Shown piece by piece: positions 1-6,336 of a stretch of 7,071 nucleotides of DNA; the first letter of the stretch is position 1, and every line of letters starts with the position of its first letter. The stretch is taken from contig JAFBAM010000032.1 in the NCBI GenBank assembly GCA_019247755.1, forward strand, positions 1 through 7,071, written 5' to 3'. The notes under the pieces were generated by a model that was not told where the DNA came from, searched no databases, and worked only from the letters and a program-made list of their open reading frames with translations. This stretch comes from Sphingomonas sp. Its GTDB lineage: Bacteria; Pseudomonadota; Alphaproteobacteria; Sphingomonadales; Sphingomonadaceae. The position numbers and the translations under genes were made by a program.

Positions 1-237
1 TCAGCCTTTGTTCTGGTCGATATAGTCGATCGCGTCACGAACCGTCGTGATCTTCTCTGCGGCGTCGTCCGGGATTTCCACGCCGAACTCCTCCTCGAAG
101 GCCATGACCAGCTCGACGATGTCGAGGCTGTCCGCGCCGAGATCGTCGATGAAGCTTGCGTCCTCGGTGACCTTGTCGGCTTCGACGCCGAGATGTTCGA
201 CGACGATCTTCTTCACCCGATCGGCAGTCTCGCTCAT
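1..237 (-). CDS. acpP: Acyl carrier protein
   Basis: This is the small acidic carrier that holds growing acyl chains as phosphopantetheine thioesters for type II fatty acid synthesis in the cytoplasm. The 78-residue product has the usual family length and ends at a TGA at the window edge. The phosphopantetheine attachment motif DSL is at residues 36-38, so Ser37 is the modified serine, preceded by the typical FIDDLGA segment. The acidic helix LVMAFEEEFGVEIPDD (43-58) and the VRDAIDYI end (66-73) are standard. I chose the ATG at 235-237 because the homologous region begins with MSETADRVKKIV and a strong Shine-Dalgarno precedes it. The frame stays open to 354, but that extension is basic and lies in the divergent promoter region. 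The neighbouring plus-strand gene is transcribed away from it. A fabF gene often follows acpP and would lie outside the window to the left; this cannot be seen here. Confidence 0.98.
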   Translation of the reverse strand: MSETADRVKKIVVEHLGVEADKVTEDASFIDDLGADSLDIVELVMAFEEEFGVEIPDDAAEKITTVRDAIDYIDQNKG

Positions 238-245
238 GTGGGGCT

Positions 246-251
246 TCCTCC
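246..251 (-). promoter_or_regulatory. Ribosome binding site of acpP
   Basis: On the minus strand this reads GGAGGA, a near-perfect Shine-Dalgarno 8 nt before the acpP ATG (237). It decides the start of acpP in favour of the 78-residue form over the longer open frame. Confidence 0.85.
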
Positions 252-268
252 GTTGTGCTTTTGCCGCA

Positions 269-297
269 GCCCTAGCGATGCACTTGGGTGGCTGCAA
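269..297 (-). promoter_or_regulatory. acpP: Possible acpP promoter
   Basis: On the minus strand TTGCAG (292-297) is separated by 17 nt from TAGGGC (269-274). This resembles a sigma-70 type -35 and -10 pair that would start transcription a few bases before the acpP ribosome binding site. The -10 match is poor, so this is only the best candidate in the 97-bp gap between the divergent genes. A dyad, CACTTG then CAAGTG (281-286 and 295-300), overlaps the -35 and could be an operator. Confidence 0.25.
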
Positions 298-334
298 GTG
301 GCGCTCAATGCCACGCTGCACTACCTCTTCGATC

Positions 335-793
335 ATGAAAGAGCGTTCGCTCACGTCCGGCGAAGTGGAAATGGCCCGCTCGATCTTCGGCGACGCGCTC
401 GATTATTCCAAGGTCCGGCTGTTCGAAGGCAAGTGGTGGCCGTTCCAGCCAAAGCGCTCGGCAATGGCCCCCATGGGAAATATCTGGTTCCATCCGGACG
501 ATGGCGGCTGGTCCGAAGATTTCTCCCGCGGCCCCCTGAGCCAGCAGGGCTTTTTCATGCATGAGCTGACGCACGTCTGGCAGACGCAGAAAGGCGGGCG
601 TTTCTATCTGCCCCTGATGCGGCATCCGTTCTGCCGCTATCATTATGAATTGAAAGCTGAAAAGCCGTTTGGCCACTACGGACTTGAACAGCAGGCCGAG
701 ATTGTCCGCCACCGCTTTCTCGCCGATCGCGGCGCAGCCGTTCCCTGCCCGCCGCGCGAATTGCTGCCGTTCCCGACCTGCTCCGGCCTGTAA
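335..793 (+). CDS. Putative zincin-like small protein ('vgr related')
   Basis: This is a 152-residue protein of unknown function. I recognise its overall pattern as the short proteins annotated 'vgr related protein' in sphingomonads. The opening is LTSGEVEMARSIFGDALDY, followed by KWWPFQP (33-39), HELTHVWQ (76-83), HPFCRYHY (97-104) and GLEQQAEIVRHRF (116-128). HELTH at 76-80 fits the HExxH zinc-binding motif of zincin metalloproteases, and Glu118 or Glu122 could be a third ligand. The motif with its following VWQ recalls the HELxHVxQ of DUF4157/eCIS-core proteins. No signal peptide or membrane segment is seen. The ATG at 335 was chosen because the family-like sequence begins there. No clear Shine-Dalgarno precedes it; alternatives in frame are ATG 308 and ATG 371, and the frame itself is open from far upstream. 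It is divergent from acpP and separated by 111 bp from the receptor gene. The zinc-binding role is inference. Confidence 0.8.
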   Translation: MKERSLTSGEVEMARSIFGDALDYSKVRLFEGKWWPFQPKRSAMAPMGNIWFHPDDGGWSEDFSRGPLSQQGFFMHELTHVWQTQKGGRFYLPLMRHPFCRYHYELKAEKPFGHYGLEQQAEIVRHRFLADRGAAVPCPPRELLPFPTCSGL

Positions 794-894
794 CCTTACT
801 GCAACAGGCGTTGGCGGAAAGTTGCCACTTGGTGACGCCACTCTTCCGCGTTCACCGCCGTTTCGTGCATATTGTGTCGGACGCACAACAAAAC

Positions 895-899
895 GGGGG
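895..899 (+). promoter_or_regulatory. Ribosome binding site of the receptor gene
   Basis: GGGGG lies 5 nt before the ATG at 905. This start gives a clean signal peptide at the N-terminus, whereas the in-frame TTG at 872 would put eleven extra residues in front of it. The rest of the 794-904 gap holds no convincing -35/-10 pair. Confidence 0.55.
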
Positions 900-904
900 T
901 TTTC

Positions 905-3505
905 ATGCGCGCTTCAGCAGCCTTGCTTCTCGGCACATCCATCATCGCAGTTGCCACTCCGGCCTTGGCCGCACAGAGTCAGGCAGAGGCGACGGCGCAG
1001 GCCGCAAATCCGGCGCCCGGACAGGCGACACAGCTCGAGGGCGGCGAGATCATCGTCACCGCGACCAAGCGTGCCTCGACGGTCCAGGACGTGCCCTTCT
1101 CGGTCAACGCGCAGACCTCCGAGGATCTGAGGCGCGCGCACGCGAACACGATCGAAGACATCAGCCGCAACGTCGCCGGCCTGACGGTCCAGAACCTTGG
1201 GCCTGGACAGAGCCAGGTGTCCGTCCGCGGCGTCTCAGCCGGCCAAATCGTCCGCGATCAGCCCGGCGTGAAGGAACAGGTCGGCATCTACCTCGACGAA
1301 AGCGTCGTCTCGCTTTCCCTGTTCACACCGGATTTCGATCTTTTCGATCTGAACCGTGTGGAAACCCTCCGCGGACCGCAGGGCACGCTGTTCGGTTCCG
1401 GATCGGTCGGCGGCACGATCCGCTACATCACGAACCAGCCCAAGCTCGACACATTCGAAGGTCAGTTTGAAAGCGGCCTGAACGTCGCAAAGGGCGGCGA
1501 CCTCGGCTACACGGCCAAGGGGGCACTCAACTTCCCGATCAGCAATGTCGCGGCGGTTCGCGGCGTGCTCTATTACTCGCACTTCCCAGGGTTCATCGAC
1601 GCTGTCGGCCCGGCTCCGGGCAAAAACATCAACGACGGACAGCGCTACGGCGGGCGTTTGTCGATGCTCCTGCAGCCCAACGACAATCTGAAGATCACGC
1701 CGCGCGTTGTTTGGCAGCGGGCGACAGCGAACGGGTTCAACCGCGAGGAATTTTACAACCTCTACGACAACCAGTTCACCAGTGGCGCCGCGGGGACGGA
1801 CCTCGGTGAACGGACGATCTACCGCAAGCTGCCTGAGGCTTTCAAGGATCAGACCTCCCTGTACGACCTTACGGTATCCTACAATTTCGGTCCGGCAGAG
1901 CTGACCAATGTAAGCAGCTACATGCACCGCAACATTCTGGTTAGCCGCGATGCATCGGCCTTGACCGGGTCAGTTGGCGTGTCGCCGCTCGGTGGCCTGC
2001 TCGACCAGCACATCGTGCTGCTTCCGTCGAACCTTCGGGACACCACCAAGCTCGACCAGTTCACGCAGGAACTCCGCCTGTCTTCGACTGGCTCCGGACC
2101 GCTGACGTGGGTTTTCGGCGGTTTCTACAGCCATGTGAACCGCGACTATAAACAGCGGCTTCCGACCCCGGGCTATGACGCATTTGTCGATGCGGGGCTC
2201 GGCGCCGGCACGTCGGCCGCCGTCGACAATGGCTTCGGGCTGCACGACAACCCGTACCACGCCGACCTGCCTTATGTGATCAAGCAGAAGGCTCTGTTCG
2301 GCGAGGCGAGCTACAAGTTCGGCCAGATCAAGGTCACCGGTGGTGGCCGCTGGTATGACTTCAGCGAAACCCGCGACTTCATCTCTGGCGGTCTCTTCGC
2401 AAACGGCGACCGGCGAATTGGAGACAAGACCAAGTCAAACGGCTTCTCGCCGCGCGGCATCGTCAGCTGGGAGCCGGATAATCATCTCAGCGTGAACGTT
2501 CAGGTCGCCAAGGGCTTTCGCTTGGGCGGCATCAACGACCCGCTAAACATCCCGCTTTGTACCCCCGCCGACCAGGCCATCTACGGTCCCTTCGCATCGG
2601 CAACGTACAAGGACGAGACGCTGTGGAACTACGAAGCGGGCGTCAAATATTCCCGCCATGGTATCACGTTCAACGCGGCTGCCTTCCACAACGAGATCAG
2701 GGACTTGCAGGTCACTGTCGACGCCGGCAGCTGTTCGTCACGCCTGGTGTTCAACGTGCCGAAGGCGCACACCACCGGTGTTGAGGCGGAGTTCTCGGCG
2801 CATCCGATCTCGGGCCTCGACCTGTCTCTCGCCGGAAGCTGGATCAGCTCTAAGTTCGACTCGACGATCTCTAACCCGATCCTCGCGACCAGAACGGGCA
2901 TCCGCGAGGGTAACCGCCTGCCGACCGTGCCTAAGTTCCAAATCGCGGCGACGGCCTACTACGAGCAGCGGTTCAACAGCGATGCCAACTGGTTCGCGAC
3001 CGCTAGCGTGCAGCACATCGGTAATCGCATCACGCAGCCGAGCGACCAGGAGCCTGGCGCCGGAGCCTTCAATTCCATCTTCTTCGATGCAGTCACGCTG
3101 ATCGGCGGAACCCACAATACGGACATCGGTTCGCTCACGCTGCCGGCCTACACTTTGGTCAACCTCTCGTTCGGCCTGAAGTTCGACAGCGGGATCGAGG
3201 TGTCGGCCTACGTCAACAACCTGTTCGACAAGGATCCGAAGCTCTCGTTCGACCGCGAGCGCGGTGGACGGGCGCGGCTTGGCTACAACGTCGGCCTCCC
3301 GCGGATCATGGGTGTAGTGGCGCGTTACAGCTTCGGCGCTCGTAAGGCGGAGCCGCTGCCACCGCCGCCGCCTCCGCCGCCTCCGCCTCCGGCCACGCAG
3401 ACCTGCGCGGACGGATCGGTGATCGCTGCGACGGCGACGTGCCCGCCACCACCTCCGCCCCCGCCCCCGCCCCCGCCGCCGGCCACGAAAGGCCAGCGCG
3501 GCTGA
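905..3505 (+). CDS. TonB-dependent outer-membrane receptor with poly-proline tail
   Basis: This is an outer-membrane beta-barrel transporter that imports a scarce ligand using energy from TonB-ExbB-ExbD. The product is 866 residues. An N-terminal Sec signal (MRASAALLLGTSIIAVA, then cleavage near ALA-AQ at about residue 22) is followed by a TonB-box-like segment EIIVTATKR (48-56). The plug domain spans roughly 60-175 and contains QDVPFSV (61-67), VSVRGVS (106-111, approximately) and RVETLRGPQGTLFG (151-164). The barrel runs to about residue 810 and ends in ARYSF, the aromatic-terminated last strand that normally closes the protein. Here a 56-residue tail follows, with 11 prolines (819-829), a short two-cysteine linker, and 13 prolines (847-859). 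The substrate is not evident: residues 430-600 include no recognisable ligand signature. The amine oxidase begins 10 nt downstream, so the two are probably cotranscribed and the ligand may be an amine. The receptor assignment is firm; the ligand is unknown. Confidence 0.97.
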   Translation: MRASAALLLGTSIIAVATPALAAQSQAEATAQAANPAPGQATQLEGGEIIVTATKRASTVQDVPFSVNAQTSEDLRRAHANTIEDISRNVAGLTVQNLGPGQSQVSVRGVSAGQIVRDQPGVKEQVGIYLDESVVSLSLFTPDFDLFDLNRVETLRGPQGTLFGSGSVGGTIRYITNQPKLDTFEGQFESGLNVAKGGDLGYTAKGALNFPISNVAAVRGVLYYSHFPGFIDAVGPAPGKNINDGQRYGGRLSMLLQPNDNLKITPRVVWQRATANGFNREEFYNLYDNQFTSGAAGTDLGERTIYRKLPEAFKDQTSLYDLTVSYNFGPAELTNVSSYMHRNILVSRDASALTGSVGVSPLGGLLDQHIVLLPSNLRDTTKLDQFTQELRLSSTGSGPLTWVFGGFYSHVNRDYKQRLPTPGYDAFVDAGLGAGTSAAVDNGFGLHDNPYHADLPYVIKQKALFGEASYKFGQIKVTGGGRWYDFSETRDFISGGLFANGDRRIGDKTKSNGFSPRGIVSWEPDNHLSVNVQVAKGFRLGGINDPLNIPLCTPADQAIYGPFASATYKDETLWNYEAGVKYSRHGITFNAAAFHNEIRDLQVTVDAGSCSSRLVFNVPKAHTTGVEAEFSAHPISGLDLSLAGSWISSKFDSTISNPILATRTGIREGNRLPTVPKFQIAATAYYEQRFNSDANWFATASVQHIGNRITQPSDQEPGAGAFNSIFFDAVTLIGGTHNTDIGSLTLPAYTLVNLSFGLKFDSGIEVSAYVNNLFDKDPKLSFDRERGGRARLGYNVGLPRIMGVVARYSFGARKAEPLPPPPPPPPPPPATQTCADGSVIAATATCPPPPPPPPPPPPPATKGQRG
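3359..3481 (+). repeat. Two poly-proline codon tracts
   Basis: Eleven consecutive proline codons (3359-3391) and thirteen (3443-3481), mostly CCG, CCT and CCC, lie at the 3' end of the receptor gene. The linker between them encodes ATQTCADGSVIAATATC. Each tract is followed by Pro-Ala-Thr, and CCGGCCACG recurs exactly 90 nt apart (3389 and 3479). The arrangement looks like duplication of a proline-block-plus-PAT unit. The second tract contains three runs of five C (3458-3462, 3464-3468, 3470-3474). Confidence 0.9.
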
Positions 3506-3506
3506 C

Positions 3507-3511
3507 GGGAG
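3507..3511 (+). promoter_or_regulatory. Ribosome binding site of the oxidase gene
   Basis: GGGAG lies 4 nt before the GTG at 3516 and just after the receptor stop (3503-3505). It supports the GTG start, which keeps the twin-arginine segment, over the internal ATGs at 3585 and 3597. Confidence 0.6.
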
Positions 3512-3515
3512 CTGC

Positions 3516-4754
3516 GTGAAGAGTTTGCGTTTCTCGCGCCGCTCGCTCCTCATCGGGGCGGGCGGCGCTGCCGTTTCTGAGCTAATGGCGGCGCCGATGG
3601 TCAAGAACAGCGGAGAACATGTAGCGGTGGTCGGCGCCGGTGTGTTTGGCGCCTGGACGGCTCACCATCTTCAACAACAGGATCATAAGGTCACGTTGAT
3701 CGACGCCTGGGGCCCGGCACACAGCCGCGCCTCCTCCGGCGGAGAATCGCGCCTCACCCGCGCGGCCTATGGCAAGGATGCGATCTACACCCGGATGGCG
3801 ATGGACTCGCTGCCGCAGTGGAACGCGCTGAGCGCCATCTCCGGACTGCCGATCCTCGTGCAGTGCGGGATCCTGTTCTTCTTCCCGACCGAAGAGCCTT
3901 ACGTCCAGGACAGCATCGCCGCGCACAAAAGGCTTGGCCTTCGAACCGACGTCCTGAGCCAGACCGAGATGGCGCGAAAATTCCCGATGATCGACTTCGA
4001 CGGCATCAAGGTGGGCCTTTACGAGCCCGATTTCGGTGCGCTGATGGCCCGTCGGTCGGTGCTGACACTCGTCGACCGCTTCGTGAAGGCCGGCGGCACT
4101 TACACGAAGGGCTTCGTCCAGCCGCCTTCGGGCAAGCAGCTTCAAGAGCTACAGCTCTCCTCCGGCGAGCGCATTCATGCCGACCGCTTCGTTTTCGCCG
4201 CCGGACCGTGGCTTCCCAAGCTGTTCCCCGACATCGTCGGGCCGAAGATTCTGCCGACGCGTCAGGAGGTCTTCTACTTTGCGCCGCCGCCAGGCGACCG
4301 CCGGTTTCAGCCGGGGGCGATGCCGGGCTGGGCCGACTTCAACGGCGGCGACATCTTTTACGGCTTCCCGGACCTCGAGACGCGCGGCCTCAAGTTTGCA
4401 CACGACGAGCATGGCGTCGAAGTCGATCCCGATACGCAGAGCCGCCGGCCTACCGAGGCCGCGCTAGCCGAGATTACCGCCTACCGGGACCGCCGCTTCC
4501 CACTCCTCAAGGATGCCCAGCTCATCGGCGCTGAAGTCTGTCAGTACGAAAACAGCTCGAATGGCGACTTCCTGATCGACCTGCACCCGCAGTGGTCAAA
4601 CGTCCTGCTGCTGGGTGGCGGCTCCGGCCACGGCTTCAAGCACGGGCCCGAAGTCGGCCGCTATGCTGCCGCACGCCTGATGGGCTCAGCGAAGGTCGAA
4701 CCGCGGTTCAGCCTCGCCACCAAGAGCGAGACCCACCACCGCGAGGTGCATTAG
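3516..4754 (+). CDS. Tat-exported FAD-dependent amine oxidase, sarcosine oxidase family
   Basis: This is a 412-residue DAO-superfamily flavoprotein resembling monomeric sarcosine oxidase (MSOX) and N-methyltryptophan oxidase. These enzymes oxidise secondary amines, releasing an aldehyde or imine and hydrogen peroxide. The N-terminus holds SRRSLLIG (7-14), matching the twin-arginine pattern, then a hydrophobic stretch with likely cleavage near LMA-AP (23-27). The FAD-binding GAGVFG is at 40-45 and the acidic strand end LID at 61-63. By my alignment from memory, Arg79 and Arg82 in ESRLTRAAYG correspond to MSOX Arg49 and Arg52, Lys293 to the oxygen-activating Lys265, Cys342 to the covalent flavin Cys315, Tyr344 to Tyr317, and SGHGFK (370-375) to the segment ending in Lys348. 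The position of MSOX His269 appears to be Asp297, and the usual TPD after the flavin Cys is SSN. Start GTG 3516 is supported by GGGAG. It follows the receptor by 10 nt and overlaps the grpE stop. Family and flavinylation are well supported; the substrate is unknown. Confidence 0.94.
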   Translation: MKSLRFSRRSLLIGAGGAAVSELMAAPMVKNSGEHVAVVGAGVFGAWTAHHLQQQDHKVTLIDAWGPAHSRASSGGESRLTRAAYGKDAIYTRMAMDSLPQWNALSAISGLPILVQCGILFFFPTEEPYVQDSIAAHKRLGLRTDVLSQTEMARKFPMIDFDGIKVGLYEPDFGALMARRSVLTLVDRFVKAGGTYTKGFVQPPSGKQLQELQLSSGERIHADRFVFAAGPWLPKLFPDIVGPKILPTRQEVFYFAPPPGDRRFQPGAMPGWADFNGGDIFYGFPDLETRGLKFAHDEHGVEVDPDTQSRRPTEAALAEITAYRDRRFPLLKDAQLIGAEVCQYENSSNGDFLIDLHPQWSNVLLLGGGSGHGFKHGPEVGRYAAARLMGSAKVEPRFSLATKSETHHREVH

Positions 4755-5299
4755 TCGGGCTTCTTCGCCACCGCGACCAACGCAGGCCTGAGCAGCCGGT
4801 CCTTCATCACATAACCCGCCTGCATCTCCTCGACGATCGTGCCCGGCTCCTCGTCGCTCGGCATCTCGATCATCGCCTGGTGGCGGTGCGGGTCGAGCGT
4901 CTCGCCGACCGACTTCACCCGCTCGATCCCATTGCGCTGGAACACCGCCTCTAACTCGCGCGACGTCGCCTCGATGCCGGCCAGGAAATTGCTCGCCGTC
5001 TTGTCGGCGCGAAGCTCCTCGCCGACGGCCGCCAGCGCCCGGTCGAGATGGTCCTTGATCGCCAGCATGTCGCGCGCGAACCCGGCCGAGGCGTAGGAGC
5101 GCGTGTCGGCCAGCTCCTTCTCCATCCGTCGGCGCAGATTCTGCATCTCCGCCGCCGCGTACAGCGCGCTCGATTTCGCTTCCTCGAGCTGTCGCTCAAG
5201 CTCGGCGACATGGTCATGCTCGGCAAGCTCGGGCGAGCCCTCTGCCGTCTCGTTGCGGATTTCCTCGGCTTCGTCGTGCAGCTTCTCGTTCTCAATCAT
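4751..5299 (-). CDS. grpE: Nucleotide exchange factor GrpE
   Basis: GrpE is the cytoplasmic co-chaperone that drives ADP release from DnaK. The product is 182 residues, typical length. An acidic N-terminus leads into a long heptad-rich helix, about 30-90, containing MQNLRRRMEKEL (52-63) and ARDMLAIKDHLDRAL (75-89). The C-terminal beta domain carries the family signature: RVKSVGETLDPHRHQAMIEM (127-146), then PGTIVEEMQAGYVMKDRLLR (152-171) and PALVAVAK. It follows hrcA on the minus strand with a 4-bp ATGA overlap (5296-5299), so translation is probably coupled; only a weak ribosome binding site is seen. The TAA stop overlaps the TAG stop of the convergent oxidase, leaving no spacer for a terminator. 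dnaK and dnaJ are not in the window. Confidence 0.97.
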   Translation of the reverse strand: MIENEKLHDEAEEIRNETAEGSPELAEHDHVAELERQLEEAKSSALYAAAEMQNLRRRMEKELADTRSYASAGFARDMLAIKDHLDRALAAVGEELRADKTASNFLAGIEATSRELEAVFQRNGIERVKSVGETLDPHRHQAMIEMPSDEEPGTIVEEMQAGYVMKDRLLRPALVAVAKKPD

Positions 5300-6330
5300 G
5301 CCATCAATCTCGTGAGTGCTTTCGCCGTAAAATCAACCATGGGGACCACGCGGGCATAGTTCAACCGCGTCGGTCCGATCACCCCGACAACGCCGACGAC
5401 CTCGCCCTGGCTCCCGCGATAGGGCGCGGCGATCACCGACGAGCCAGAAAGCGCGAACATCCGGTTCTCGGACCCGATGAAAATCCGGCATCCCGGCGCA
5501 TCGCGAGCCGTTTCGAGCAAATGCGCGATCTCCTGCGCCTCCTCCAGCTCATCCAGCAGCTTACGAACCCGGTCGAGGTCTTCGGCTGCGGAAGCGTCGA
5601 TCAGATGCGCCTGGCCGCGAACGATCAGCACCGGCCGCCGCGCATGGTCCTGGCTCCATGCGGCAAGGCCCGACGCAACCAACTCGGCCGCAGCGGCATC
5701 GACCAACTCCTTGCGCTCGCGAATCTCGGCACGCAGCCGCTGCTCCGCCTCGGCCAACGTCAGGCCGGATAGCCGAGCGTTGATGAAGTTGCTGACCTCG
5801 GTCAGCGCCGACGAGCTCGCGCCACCGTCGAGCGAGACGATGCGATTCTCGACGCTGCCGTCGGCCCCGACGAGTACCGCCAGCGCCCGCGTGTCACTCA
5901 GCGGCACGAAATTGAGCTGCTTGACCCGCAGCTCGCGCTTCGGCGCAAGCACCACGCCCGCGGCCTGGCTGAGCCCCGACAAGGCCGCCGACGCCGCCGC
6001 CAGCGCATCCTCGATCGGCTGGTCGCGGACGATCTGGCGTTCGATCTCGCGGCGCTCGTCGGGGTTCGGCGCCGCCGCCTGCATGATGCCGTCGACGAAC
6101 AAGCGGAGTCCGCTCTCCGTCGGTATTCGTCCGGCGGAAGTGTGCGGATGGGTGAGAAGGCCCCGCTCCTCCAGCTCCTGCATCACCCCGCGGATCGAGG
6201 CGGGCGACAGGTTGATCGCGCCGGTCAGCGCCCGCGAGCCGATCGGCAGCCCGCGTTCGAGATAGGACTCGACGACAAGCCCGAAAATCTCGCGCATGCG
6301 GTCGGTAAGTTCGCCGATCGGTTGCGTCAT
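5296..6330 (-). CDS. hrcA: Heat-inducible transcription repressor HrcA
   Basis: HrcA represses groESL and sometimes other heat-shock genes by binding CIRCE inverted repeats; GroEL keeps it active. The product is 344 residues from ATG 6330. The N-terminal winged helix lies at about 10-80 with the recognition-helix segment LSPASIRGVMQELEERGLL (41-59), followed by the conserved HPHTSAGRIPTESGLRLF (61-78). The middle and C-terminal region forms the GAF-like dimerisation part and ends with the hallmark GVIGPTRLNYARVVPMVDFTA. I chose ATG 6330 because homologues begin close to this point (MTQPIGELTDR). An ATG at 6342, four codons earlier, lies inside the arm of a palindromic repeat and has no Shine-Dalgarno. 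The short purine run GACGAGAG precedes ATG 6330. It is the first gene of the hrcA-grpE operon and is divergent from rph. No CIRCE or clear sigma-32 promoter is visible upstream. Confidence 0.96.
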   Translation of the reverse strand: MTQPIGELTDRMREIFGLVVESYLERGLPIGSRALTGAINLSPASIRGVMQELEERGLLTHPHTSAGRIPTESGLRLFVDGIMQAAAPNPDERREIERQIVRDQPIEDALAAASAALSGLSQAAGVVLAPKRELRVKQLNFVPLSDTRALAVLVGADGSVENRIVSLDGGASSSALTEVSNFINARLSGLTLAEAEQRLRAEIRERKELVDAAAAELVASGLAAWSQDHARRPVLIVRGQAHLIDASAAEDLDRVRKLLDELEEAQEIAHLLETARDAPGCRIFIGSENRMFALSGSSVIAAPYRGSQGEVVGVVGVIGPTRLNYARVVPMVDFTAKALTRLMA

Positions 6331-6336
6331 CGCTCT

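Noticed and set aside
47..334. Upstream extension of the small HExxH gene on the plus strand
   Set aside because: It is the antisense of acpP and its promoter region; family-like sequence begins only at about 335.
1..354. Longer acpP reading frame starting at 354 on the minus strand
   Set aside because: The extra 39 residues are basic and unlike any acyl carrier protein, and a strong ribosome binding site sits directly before the ATG at 237.
872..904. TTG start giving an 877-residue receptor
   Set aside because: It lacks a ribosome binding site and would place polar residues ahead of an otherwise clean signal peptide; ATG 905 fits better.
1235..1927. Long minus-strand open frame inside the receptor gene
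   Set aside because: It has no recognisable protein features and is a GC-rich shadow of a confidently identified gene.
2738..3604. Minus-strand open frame across the 3' end of the receptor gene and the start of the oxidase gene
   Set aside because: It is arginine-rich low-complexity sequence produced by reading the proline tracts in antisense; no coding support.
4712..4746. CCTCGC and GCGAGG complementary arms near the end of the oxidase gene, considered as a terminator for grpE
   Set aside because: The arms are far apart, the stem is short, and there is no T-run following on the minus strand.
5314..5320. GAGTGCT resembling half of a CIRCE element near the end of hrcA
   Set aside because: The partner GCACTC at the required spacing is missing, and it lies inside coding sequence.
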